Assembly (NCBI RefSeq): GCF_949628215.1
Contig: NC_134276.1
Coordinates: 216,834,610 to 216,898,609 of the forward strand
Length of the DNA: 64,000 bases
Reading direction: 5' to 3'
Source: Phalacrocorax aristotelis
Taxonomy: Eukaryota > Chordata > Aves > Suliformes > Phalacrocoracidae
Shown here: in pieces, positions 13,886 through 24,668 of the stretch
Position numbering within the stretch: position 1 is the first letter of the stretch
Layout of the letters: each line of letters opens with the position of its first letter
The notes under the pieces: model-generated
The model's database searches: none
The model's input: the letters and a program-made list of their open reading frames with translations, nothing else
What the model was told of the DNA's origin: nothing
Made by a program: the position numbers and the translations under genes

Positions 13886-14413
13886 TCATAGAATTATAGA
13901 ATGTGCTGAGTTGGAAGGGACCTACAAGGATCATCAAAGTCAACTCCTGTCCCTGCACAGGACACCCCAAATTCACACCAGGGCTCTGAGGGCCTTGGCC
14001 AAGTGCTTCTGGAATATCGCCAGGCTGGTTCCGTGATGCCTCCCTGGGGAGCCTGTGCCAGGGCTCCACCACCCTCTGGGGGAAGAACTGTCTCCTAATG
14101 CCCAGCCTAACCCTCCCCTGGCACATCTCCCTGCCATTCCCTCGGGGCCTGGCGTTGGTCACCAGAGGGAAGAGACCAGCCCTGCCCCTCCTCCTGCCCT
14201 TGGGAGGGAGCTGCAGAGCGCCATGAGGCTGCCCTCGGCCTCCTCTGCTCCAGCTGAACAAACCAAGGGACTTCAGCCGCTCCTCGTACCGTTTCCCCTC
14301 TAAACCCCTCACCAGCTCTGTGGCCTCCTCTGGACACTCTCCAGTAGCTTTATACCCTTAATGTCCTGCGGCGCCCAGCGCTGCCCACAGCACTTGGGGT
14401 GAGGCCGCCCCAG
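13886..14413 (-). mobile_element. CR1 LINE fragment, antisense, distinct subfamily
   Basis: The + strand starts with the tail complement catagaattatagaatgtgc and runs through the 3'UTR into the RT C-terminal coding region. The minus-strand peptide around 14.1-14.3 kb contains LEGKRYEERLKSLGLF, the CR1 'EER..LGLFSL..R' block in a different subfamily version. It differs clearly from the copies at 15.9 and 24.1 kb and looks older. It is truncated at its 5' end near 14413 and not functional. Confidence 0.85.
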
Positions 14414-15913
14414 CTTGTCATTCATCCCCAGAAGCTATTTTTTCATTTGTGTCTTTTGCCTTCTACATGTATCCTTCCCCGCTCACGCACACTCCCTTCT
14501 TTTGACCACACAGCCCAAATCCCGTCAGTCCTTGTTCTCTGAACTGATGATTTTGGAGTCCTCTTCCTGTAGCCGCGAGCCCTTCCTCCCACCTGATTTC
14601 AGCTGGCCCCTGAGACCAGTTATGTTGGTGCAGACTTTCAACCACAGGAGCAAATTCTCTGGTCACAGGAGCAAGCAATGTCTTGAAGGAGATGAAACCT
14701 CAGAGCTGTGAAGCCCAGTAGCCTGGCCACCCCAGCTCCAAATGTGTGGTTTTGCTACAGCCGGTTACAGTCGTTGCTGCAGTGATTTGCAGTCTGGCGG
14801 CATGCTGGGTGCTATGCGAAGGCACAGCTAAGCCAGACCTGAGAGCCTGCAAAGTAAAGAACAAGAGAAATTTAATATGCAGCTTTGCCATGTTTGCCCT
14901 GATTGCTATTTTAATGCATTCAGAGAGGAGAGAAAGGGAAGGAGGTGATAACTTTTCCTGGAGACCCTGCTCTTGGGTTTTAAATTATTTATTCCAAAAA
15001 GACCTAAGGATTAGACTGCAGCCTGCCCTCGTCCTCCTGCAGAAGCGTGGAGGAGTCATGCAGGGACCTCCTTCTCAGCTGCTCTGGCCTATTTCTGCCT
15101 TGCGTTGCTCTTCTGCCAAAGAAGTGCTGGGTATTTGGCTGAAACAAGTCCTCGCTGCCATGTGATGCGTGCAGACAGGGATCTTTCTTTTAGCTTCTCC
15201 TTCCCTGAGCTTTTCAGATCCTTGTTTCTTTAAAAGGGTATGTAACATCTGTATGAAGCGATAAAGTTAAACAATTGCTCTAGAAAAAGGGGTACTTTCC
15301 ATCCATGCACCACTTTTGCTCTTGATACCCCAGACAGGCCTAAACCCAGAGCCAAGGTTCGTCGCGTGATGGAGCTTGCTGCCATGGAGTCCTACGGGAG
15401 AACCTTCCCCTTATCCCTGACCTGGAAGGATCTGCCCAGGCTTGGGAGCCCCTCTGCCTAAAGAAGCTTTGTAAAGCCTTATATTTTTACAGCTCCCTCT
15501 AGATAGGGTGCTTTGTCTTGGTGATATCAGGACCACAGTCCCCTGACACCAGATCTTACCCCTTGGTACAGATGGGGACACTGAGGCACAGAGCGTGGCT
15601 TGGTGATTCGGAAAGGCCATGCCAGGAATTCACAAAAGTGCTGTATAAAGGGCACAGTAGTCCTGATTCCCTTCCTGCTGCACAGCCTCTAGGCAGTGCT
15701 TTCCTAGAGTCACACACTCTTCTCATGGTTTCAGACCTTAATCAGTTTGTGCTATAAAAGAAGAGGGGGAAGGAAATGTCTCAGAGGACCCCAGCACCTA
15801 TCACTACTTTTACCTCTTCTGCCCGGGCTGTGAAGTCAGCGCAGGTACTCCAGTCCCACATCCAGTCCCGGCCCATTTTTTCTGCAGTGGTTGGATTGGC
15901 AGTTGTCAGAATT

Positions 15914-16489
15914 ACGGAATCACAGAATCCCGGACTGGTGGGGGCTGGCAGGGACCTCTGGAGCTCACCCCGTCCCACCCCCTGCTGGAGCAGGCACCCC
16001 CAGAGCAGGGGCACAGGGCCGCGTCCAGGCGGGGGGTGAATGTCTCCAGGGAAGGGACCCCACAGCCTCTCTGGGCAGCCTGTGCCCCTGCTCTGGCACC
16101 CGCACAGCAAAGGGGTTTGGCCTCATGTTCAGGTGGAACTTCCCGTGTTCCAGCTTGTGCCCGGTGCCCCTTGGCCTGGCGTTGGGCACCGCTGAAAAGA
16201 GCCCGGCCCCATCCTCCTGACACCCGCCCTTCAGGTATTTATAAGCACTGATGAGATCCCCCCTCAGCCTTCTCTTCTCCAGGCTGAACAAGCCCAGGTC
16301 TCTCAGCCTTTCCTCCCAAGGGAGATGCTCCAGCCCCTGATCCCCTTGGCAGCTCTGCGCTGGCCTTGCTCCAGCAGTTCCCTGCCCTTCTTGAACTGGG
16401 GGGCCCAGAACTGGCCGCAGCCCCCCAGATGTGGCCTCACTGGGGCAGAGCAGAGGGGGAGGAGAACCTCCCTCGCCCTGCTGGCCACA
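15914..16489 (-). mobile_element. young-looking CR1 LINE fragment, antisense, in EXOC4 last intron
   Basis: The + strand begins cggaatcacagaatcccgg and carries the complete 3'UTR and the RT C-terminus. The minus-strand peptide has [19 protein letters not shown]. By eye it differs from the copy at 24.1 kb by only around ten bases over 550. It is also closely similar, in opposite orientation, to the copy at 19.8 kb. Low divergence suggests a recently active subfamily. It is about 0.8 kb upstream of the EXOC4 terminal exon. Confidence 0.92.
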
Positions 16490-17312
16490 CATTGCCCCAC
16501 CGCTTCCTTGGGCTGTGACACACTTTCCCTTCCAGTAAGTACTTGCTTAAATTCCCTTCCTTGGAAATCCATTCTTTCACTAATGCCACTTTGCATTAAT
16601 TTAAACCAGCCTGCACTGCAGCCTCTATATTATGCCATCTCTTCAGATGATCTTTTCCATATTAAAAGAGGCACCTCTGCTCCTGGCTCAAATTTTATTT
16701 TGCATTATTTAATATTTTTTCTCTCAAACTCTGTGTGTCAGTAGCATTGGAGGTCTCTGGAGTTTTAGGCTTGGAGCTCTTCCCATGCTCCGTAGTAGCA
16801 TCTCTCTGCAACAGGAGTTCATTAGAGACAAAAAACCCCACTTCCCCTATCGCTGCGATTCCCTTCGTTTCCAGAAGACTCCTGTTCTTGCAGGCTGAGT
16901 GACTAGAACTGCATCTGTACAGCACTATGCGTATTTATCTTCATGCGTCCGTATATGTATAGAGGTGTCTACATGCTGGATACCAAACAGTGACATCTGA
17001 GCTGACAGTAAATGCCAGGAAAGAGGAGCCCTCCATTCCCCATAGTTTGTGTTTTAGCTGAGGATGGAAGAGCGTGGGCAGTGGATTTGTGGGATTTGCT
17101 CCCCCATGCACGTGCCTGCCCACTTGGCATCTCCTGATGTTCAACAGAAATATGTTTGTGCTCTCTTTGTACAGCACCAGACGCAGCCTTTGCTGCTCAT
17201 GGCACCGTTGAATAAAAGTAACATTTCATGGTATTCTACAGAAATAAAGGTCTGGAGCATCAAGTATCACTATTCACCAGAGCGGGTTTTTTTCTGTTTG
17301 CTTGCTTTTCAG

Positions 17313-17550
17313 GCAGTATTACGAGATGCTCTACAACACAGCAGACGAGCTTTTAAATCTCGTGGTGGATCAAGGGGTGAAGTACACAGAGCTGGAATAC
17401 ATCTACGCCCTGAACTTACTGCACCGGAGCCAGACGGGTGTGGGAGACCAAACCACCCAGAACATGAGGCTGCAGCGGCTGAAGGAGATCATTTGCGAAC
17501 AGGCTGCTATCAAACAGGCCACCAAGGACAAGAAAATCACCACCGTGTAA
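17313..17550 (+). CDS. EXOC4: EXOC4 (exocyst complex component 4, Sec8), terminal coding exon
   Basis: This exon encodes the last 78 complete residues of Sec8, a subunit of the octameric exocyst that tethers secretory vesicles to the plasma membrane before SNARE-mediated fusion. The acceptor AG at 17311-17312 is followed by one base completing a split codon, then [13 protein letters not shown]. The reading frame runs to TAA at 17548-17550. Segments such as [18 protein letters not shown] and [18 protein letters not shown] match vertebrate Sec8 almost residue for residue. The peptide ends ITTV, a class I PDZ-ligand pattern (T-x-V), and the mammalian Sec8 tail is known to bind PDZ proteins of the SAP102/PSD-95 group. 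All earlier exons lie left of the window. An ATG at 17326 is internal, not a start. Confidence 0.97.
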
Positions 17551-18725
17551 TCTGCTCTGTCGCTCCTATGAACTGAGCAGCAGGGGCTGTCAGGTTGCAG
17601 GGCCAAGCCTCTGTGTTTCTGTTATAATCAAAAGCGCGTATCTTCTGGGTGGTGTTGTACTAGTGAGGAGGGAAATGCCATTTAAGATTTGATTTTGGGG
17701 TTGTTGGGGGGTTTTGATGTGTAATCACGTAATGCTTCCTTAACATGCTCTCCCAAGAGCGATTGCACTGCAGGAACAGGCACCCTGGTAGAGATTTGGG
17801 TGGGATATTTGGCTTTGCACTGTTGCTGCTGCTTTGCCTTGAGATGTAAGGCAAGCTGCTACCTGGTGGGGTGGGAAAAGGGAAGATTTCACGCTGGGTT
17901 AAGTCAGACTCCTCGGTGGAAGTTCAGACCACGCTTAAGTGAATAGCACCATGACGATCAAGCACAGACCTGTTGGTCACATGTGAGATCTTGATGGTTT
18001 TGAAGCCATTCCGACAGCGGTGCTGCATGGAGCCTGTTTTAGCTCTGCCAGTAGTTGATGACAGTAGTAGATGCATTAAGTTTTCTGCTGTTTCCACTGC
18101 AAAGAGATTTAGGTGCTTATTCTTTCGGATAGCGATAAGCCAATTCTTGTAGTGGGAGGTAACATGGGACCATTTGTTTCCACTTGTACTTTTTCATTAT
18201 CGCAGAGCCATATGGCATCGGTTTCTACAGCGCATACTGCACTGGGTGATGGTGGATGTAGGAGAAAATTGCCAATATAAGGTAATAGCAAACCGTAATT
18301 CTCTTTTTCTGAATATATCTTCTTGAGTCCCCCCAGCTCAAAAGATATTTTCTAATTGTCATTTGATGTACTGGAAGGATGCACAGGCTTATGTAGCTCA
18401 GCACTAACGATCAGCGAGGGCAGGAGGAGGGCAGATCTCAGCTCTGCAGTCTGAGGCGTGCTCAGGTCACCATTTATTTCTGCCCTGCCTTGACCATATA
18501 AAGCCAACCAGTAAAAGGTTCTTTATTCATGGAGGCTGAGGCGTTTATACCATCCCTCCAAACCGAGAATACACTGCACTTGGATTTGTCAAGTAAATTG
18601 TCAGCCCAGCTGGGTTCCACGTCCTGAGATAGGTTCTTTCTGAGCTGTGTAACTGCTTGTGTGTCGGTCTTGAAACCACAGAATTAAAGAATGTTTAAAG
18701 AAACCTCAAAGGCTCTGGTGCTTTG
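17551..18725 (+). other. EXOC4: EXOC4 3' untranslated region (probable)
   Basis: This sequence follows the EXOC4 stop codon, contains no repeat and no long frame, and leads to the first good polyadenylation hexamer at 18683. Its right end is approximate. There is no AATAAA before the ATTAAA. TATAAA near 18496 and AGTAAA near 18510 are weaker alternatives. Confidence 0.55.
18683..18688 (+). terminator. EXOC4: EXOC4 polyadenylation signal ATTAAA (candidate)
   Basis: ATTAAA, the commonest variant hexamer, is followed 35-60 bases later by a T-rich stretch (ctttgactg then an 11-12 T run near 18730-18742) suitable as the downstream U/GU-rich element. It is the first strong signal after the stop codon. 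Confidence 0.5.
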
Positions 18726-19759
18726 ACTGTTTTTTTTTTTTTAGGAACTGTCATTTCTGTGGTATTTCAAAGATTCCTTTCCAGGTCTGAATTCATAAGG
18801 TGTCCTCCGAGGTTACACCAGTAAAGAAGCGGTCTTCTGAATCATTCAGTCTAATCTCCAGCTACCGCAGGCCAACTGGGCAAGAAGCTTCTCAACCTCC
18901 ACGTTAAAAGCAGAACCAGTAGTGCTGCTGGTTAGGAATCTTCTGATTTCTGTTCTTATTTTATTCACAAACCCAGTTTTTCTTATGCCAATATTGGCCG
19001 TTAACTGCAAGAGTTCCTTCCTTTCCTTGATTTATTTCCGTGAGTGAGGGTGAAGAACACCATCGCAGTACCACATACAATGATGTGGGGGTCTTTCTGG
19101 GGTAACACATGAGGTCTGTATTCAGCTGCTCAAACATCGAGGTGTGCTGCAGTGTAGCTACAGGAAAGCAGGCTAGTCCATATCCAGACTTTGGAGGAAG
19201 GTGAAGAAGCTGCTGGGTACATGTAAGAAAGATTTCAGACCCTTTGAGGTATAGAAGTGATGTGTGAGGAGCTCTGAATTCAGACTGGGCTGCTGTGGCC
19301 TAAAGTCAGACTGTTTTTTATTCCTTCTGTCTTTGATTGCTTAATAATCTGAGGCTCTGACTCGTCTTCACATGGCTGATTCCGAGCCTTGCAGTCCCTG
19401 TTTTCCGCCCACCGAGCAGCTGTGCTGGAGGGTGCCATGACAGATTGCATGAAATCAAGAACATTTCAAACTTGGGAGGATGTTTGCTTCCAAAGCAAAT
19501 TATTTAAAAGACTCTTCTTTGAACTGTAGCTCATGGTGTCTATCACACCACTACAGGATATAAATATGCAACCCTTGCCCAGGCCTGCACTGGCCTGAGG
19601 TGTGAGGAGGGGTTTTCTGGCTTGCATGGGATGGCCATGGAGAGGAGAGGCAGTGACATAGAAGGACTCACCCAGAGCCTGGTGTAGGGGAAAGAAAAGG
19701 TTTTGCACTTGAGGTAATTACAGTATATAATTAGCTTGCATCTCTCTCCTCAAGTGTTC

Positions 19760-20622
19760 AGACTCTCAGACCTCTCCAAACCCGTACCTGGACAGAGACC
19801 TGGCCAGGCTGGAGAGCTGGACCCAGGGGAACCTCATGACATTCAACAAGAGCAAGTGCCAGGTCCTGCCCTTGGGGAGGAACAACCCCCCGCACCAGCA
19901 CAGGCTGGGGGTGACCTGCTGGAGAGCGGCTCTGCTGAGAGGGTCCTGGGGGTGCTGGGGGGCAGCGAGGTGACCCTGAGCCAGCACCGGGCCCTTGGGG
20001 CCGAGGAGGCCAAGGGTGTCCTGGGGTGCATGAAAAGGAGTGTGGCCAGCAGGGTGAGGGAGGTTCTCCTCCCCCTCTGCTCTGCCCCAGTGAGGCCACA
20101 TCTGGGGGGCTGTGTCCAGTTCTGGGCCCCCCAGTTCAAGAAGGGCAGGGAACTGCTGGAGCAAGGCCAGCGCAGAGCTGCCAAGGGGATCAGGGGCCTG
20201 GAGCATCTCCCTGGTGAGGAAAGGCTGAGAGACCTGGGCTTGTTCAGCCTGGAGAAGAGAAGGCTGAGGGGGATCTCATCAATGCCTATAAATGTCTGGA
20301 GGGTAGGTGTCAGGAGGATGGGGCCGGGCTCTCTTCAGTGGTGCCCAACGCCAGGCCAAGGGGCAACGGGCACAAGCTGGAACACGGGAAGTTCCCCCTG
20401 AACATGAGGCCAAACCCCTTTGCTGTGCGGGTGCCAGAGCAGGGGCACAGGCTGCCCAGAGAGGCTGTGGGGTCCCTTCCCTGGAGACATTCACACCCTG
20501 CCTGGACGCGGCCCTGTGCCCCCTGCTCTGGGTGTGCCTGCTCCAGCAGGGGGTGGGACGGGGTGAGCTCCAGAGGTCCCTGCCAGCCCCCACCAGTCCG
20601 GGATTCTGTGATTCACAAGAGA
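19760..20622 (+). mobile_element. CR1 LINE fragment, sense, RT C-terminus plus 3' tail
   Basis: This is the longest CR1 copy in the window. The + strand encodes the end of the CR1 reverse transcriptase: a frame with LDRDLARLESWTQGNLMTF near 19.79 kb, then after frame breaks [20 protein letters not shown] and [15 protein letters not shown]. It then enters the CR1 3'UTR and ends at the tail gattctgtgattcac near 20622. The subfamily is that of the copies at 15.9 and 24.1 kb, which are inverted relative to it. A frame of about 220 codons survives, but it is an RT fragment without the palm or endonuclease domains. Confidence 0.93.
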
Positions 20623-23600
20623 AGTAAATATTATCTCTGTGTATTAGAGCTGTCACACTGAAGGCACAAAGGAAGCGAGGGTTGCCAGGGGGCACAGAGG
20701 AAAGCATGAGCAGCATGTGGCATGGCGGAATCCAGACCTTGAGCACCTTATTTCAGCCACCCATTGACACACGCTGCACAAGCTTTTTTGCTCCATCCCA
20801 AGAAGGTGCTGCTAGAAAGACTCTTCATCAGCCCTAACAAATATGCACTGAATATTTTTTCCTGGGACGGTAGATTTTGAATGCGCCGTGTTGTCTTGCC
20901 AACAGGTATTTCAGAAATATAACGTACACGATGAAGATTATGATTTTGAAGCACAGGTCTCCAGATAGGTCGTGTTTAGGCAGTGCCCCTTGTTTTGTGT
21001 GTGCGTGTGTTGGTTTTAGATCACCCACTCTCCCTGCTGCTTTCCAAGTGAGCACGCTAAATAATCAGCAGGCCCATCCTCTGCATAGTGCAGTTCTGCT
21101 TTGCTAAAGCATCTCCCCGTAAGGTTCCCGCTGCATGTGCATTTCCAGCTAGCACTAATGGCATGGCAGCAACCCGCTTGCTACGAAGCACCTGGACAAT
21201 ATGAGCCATGAGAGGGCTATTTTGGCACCAAGCCTGCCTGGGAAAAAGAGAGTCCTCTTGCAAGGGGTCTGGCTTGTGTGTCGGTGTTTGTTGCAAATCC
21301 TGTCTCGCTAATAGGGGATCGAGTGGGTGGGGGACATCTTTTGGGAGCATTTTTTGTTCATTAAGCTGTTATTGCGGGTAAAGTCAAGCTGTTATGTTTC
21401 ATAGCAAATAACTACTCAGACAACACACTGGCTTATCCACTCACAGTGTACACACATGCTCGTAAGCACCCATCTGGAGCCACAGTTGGGAGGCCCAGCC
21501 CGAGGGTGGTTGGAAGAAGAGGGTGGTACTGACACACCAGTGGCTTCTCAGTAGGTGTTTGGAAAGTCCCTTGAGAGCACATTGTCTCTCCCAGGCGTCT
21601 GTAATCCTGTACTCTTCATATAGCAGCCACCACCCTCCTGGGTGTGGGCCGAGTCACACAGCCCCCCGTTGATGCTCGTGTGTGCTCGTGGTCATGTGCG
21701 GATTTGGCAGGCTCTGGCTGTCCTGAGTTTATCAGTTCTTATAGATCCAGCAGAAGCACAAGTCTCCTGAAGGTACCAGCCCTTGGGGAACTCTCTGGCA
21801 CTACTTTGCCAGCATTTACTTTTCATTTCTTCAGCGTGTTGTTGTCTGATAACTGTTTCTCCATCCCAACCTGCGGAACCTGGTCACTCAGATGGGGCAT
21901 TTTAACACATTCACAGTGGAAGATGGTTTCCCAACGAGAACAAACCACATGAAAATGTTGCAAACTGTGCAAAGACCCAGGAACCCCCTTTATTTTGGAC
22001 CTGAGCTATGCGCAATGCAACTTACCCCACTGCTGCCCTAGGAGGGACCCAATCCTCAGCCCGGTACCTTCTTACAAGGCTGCAGATAACATCTCCTGTT
22101 CTGTTCTCTGCACCGGTTCTTGCCTACAGTGGTTTTGCAGTCCTGACATGACCCTACAGTTTACAGACAGGGCCTAGAGATTTTGTTTTTTAATGCAACA
22201 TGAAATGCTGTCAGCTCCACCGGTGCTCAGAGACTAATCGTTCTGTGGATGTGGCCCTTTGGTGCTTAAAGAGACAAGGAAATACTTCTCCAGACGGCAA
22301 AACGAAATATTTTCATGGGGGCTGTAAAAGTTCATGAGGGTTTCACAATTTCCTCTTTACAGCCTCATAATCTTTACTGGGTTTTAATTATCGCGCTATT
22401 TTGAAGTCTGCGCCAGACACAATAGCAGAAGTGGAAGGTAAAGCAAATTGCTCTGGCTCCTTTCACAGTTGCGCATCAGTCACCGGCTCGTCCTCTCCCA
22501 AGTGCCTCCTCCCTCTTGACATCCCCTTAAGGATGATATAAACCTGCCTGTCTGAGAGATACACACACAAATATATGTAAGTACACACACGGGCATGGAG
22601 AGATAGATGTGTAAGCCCCCGGGGATATCACGGCATGGGTCCCCCCAACCTCATAATCTGCCATACACATGGTGAGCGCGGCCATTCAGAGACAGCGCCG
22701 GCTGGACAGGTTTGCTGAGGAGTCGTTCCACTGAGACTCTCTTTTTTGCCTTTTATTGGTTGAGTTTTTATTTTATTAGCATGACTCATAACTGCAAATT
22801 TCTTTTTGAATGTGGTAGATAGCAATAAAGGGGAGGGCACTCAGACAGGGAGCGGGGGAGAGCTGCCAAGAGGAAATTAGCATTGCAGTAATGTTGATTC
22901 TGTTGCTCTTAAGCAAGCAGGGAGCTCTTTTTGGCGGGGAAAAGAGTCATTTTACTGAGCTAAGACATGGAGAAGTCACACGGATGGTCACTTGCATGCT
23001 GATTCTTAGTCCTGGGGATTAATTCCTTATAGTGGAAACATACTACGATACACAAGGCCCGTACGTCAGTACAGACCTCAGCCACAAATCTGACTGTGCT
23101 CTAATTTCAGGAATTTATTACCCAACGCTTCATCCTACCACACGTTTATATGCCCAATGACCCACATCAATTATGTCACAGTAGCAGCTCGAGCCTCGGG
23201 CAAGGCTGGATGTCCACTGCTGTGTACGTGCATAGGAGGGGGTGTTCTGCCCTGAAGGGTTTGCACTCCAAACAGGCGTGATGGATGATGAACTCGAAAG
23301 GAAGCTGAGACACAGGGAAGTCCAACGTTGCTCTCCAGGCCATGGTCCCTGGTGTACGAGCCCTGCTATCTCACTACTGGGCAAAGCTGGCTCGTCAAGC
23401 TGAGCTGGAGCTGCCTCTGCCCTGCGGTTCATGTTGTGGCTTTTTGCATTGAATAGGGAGCGTGCCCAGAAATGAGGCATTTTATTTTATTTTCTGTTCC
23501 TTCCTTTGCTGATTGGATCTAACAACTGAGCCAGGAAAAAAAAAATTAGGTATCTGCGGCCAGCATATAATCATTAAATTTACTTTTGGATGACCTGTGT

Positions 23601-24119
23601 GAAATTCATCCGGAGCAATTTATTGGGAAGTTCATTGCATCGGTGTTCATTATTTACTCTGTTAGGCTTAGGCACAGTGGCAATCAGTGGAGAAAATTGG
23701 ACTGTTAGGGACCTGGACTTCAGTGTTTGTAATTTCCTCTACTGAGTTGCAGCATGAAATATGTTTGGCACAGACAAATCACTCCCTCCGCTGCTACAGC
23801 ACAGTGTGCTCATCCAGTGGCGCCCAGCCATCATTGTGGCTCTGACAATCGGAGAGGTGAGAGCAGGTCTGAGGAAAAAAAGAGAAATATAAAGTAGCCT
23901 GAATCCCAGCCTGAATTCCAGTGCACTTCCAAAGGCCTGCGGTGACTTAAATGAGTATCATGGTTATTCTTCATGCCTCCGCCACCTGGCTGAGGCAAAG
24001 TGACTGCTCTCCCTCTCTGTCACTGGACTCTGATGAGGACAAGCAGGCCGGGCCTGAGCTGAGCAGTGCAGGGACTAAAATCCAGGGGATCCACAAGAGA
24101 AAGACCAATGGAAAACTGG

Positions 24120-24668
24120 TAATCACAGAATCCCAGACTGGTGGGGGCTGGCAGGGACCTCTGGAGCTCACCCCGTCCCACCCCCTGCTGGAGCAGGCAC
24201 CCCCAGAGCAGGGGCACAGGGCCGCGTCCAGGCGGGGGGTGAATGTCTCCAGGGAAGGGACCCCACAGCCTCTCTGGGCAGCCTGTGCCCCTGCTCTGGC
24301 ACCCGCACAGCAAAGGGGTTTGGCCTCATGTTCAGGGGGAACTTCCCGTGTTCCAGCTTGTGCCCGTTGCCCCTTGGCCTGGCGTTGGGCACCGCTGAAA
24401 AGAGCCCGGCCCCATCCTCCTGACACCCGCCCTTCAGGTATTTATAAGCACTGATGAGATCCCCCCTCAGCCTTCTCTTCTCCAGGCTGAACAAGCCCAG
24501 GTCTCTCAGCCTTTCCTCACAAGGGAGATGCTCCAGCCCCTGATCCCCTTGGCAGCTCTGCGCTGGCCTTGCTCCAGCAGTTCCCTGCCCTTCTTGAACT
24601 GGGGGGCCCAGAACTGGACGCAGCCCTGCAGGTGTGGCCTCACTGGGGCAGAGCAGAGGGGGAGGAAA
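24120..24668 (-). mobile_element. young-looking CR1 LINE fragment, antisense
   Basis: The + strand starts taatcacagaatcccagactgg and is nearly base-for-base the same as the copy at 15.9 kb. The few differences include cagac/cggac and ttcaggggg/ttcaggtgg. It is 5'-truncated at 'gagcagagggggagg' just before an AT-rich flank. The high similarity supports recent retrotransposition of this subfamily. Confidence 0.92.

Larger units (their letters stand above)
1..17312 (+). other. EXOC4: EXOC4 last intron (3' part)
   Basis: This is non-coding sequence upstream of the terminal EXOC4 exon. It ends in a polypyrimidine-rich acceptor (ttgcttttcag, AG at 17311-17312). I looked for the preceding EXOC4 exon, whose conserved peptide includes a stretch like NIFVLQQNL and ends in DFAR, and did not find it. 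The whole 17.3 kb therefore looks intronic, as expected for a gene with very long introns in other vertebrates. Open frames here are short, show no domain, and many fall in CR1 fragments (listed separately). A 19-base A run lies at 34-52. Unique AT-rich stretches at about 6.4-6.9 kb and 12.0-12.4 kb look like possible conserved non-coding elements. Apart from these I see nothing recognisable in the unique parts. Confidence 0.8.

Noticed and set aside
1..17312. Search for further EXOC4 exons
   Set aside because: No frame encodes the conserved penultimate-exon peptide, and the visible open frames lack flanking splice sites and similarity.
17064..17576. 170-codon frame overlapping the EXOC4 terminal exon
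   Set aside because: It is a shadow frame. The Sec8 peptide is in the frame beginning with CAG at 17314.
19736..20401. Open frame of about 221 codons on the + strand
   Set aside because: It lies in the CR1 fragment and runs through RT C-terminal coding sequence in a partly shifted frame. It has no start, palm or endonuclease domain and is not a host gene.
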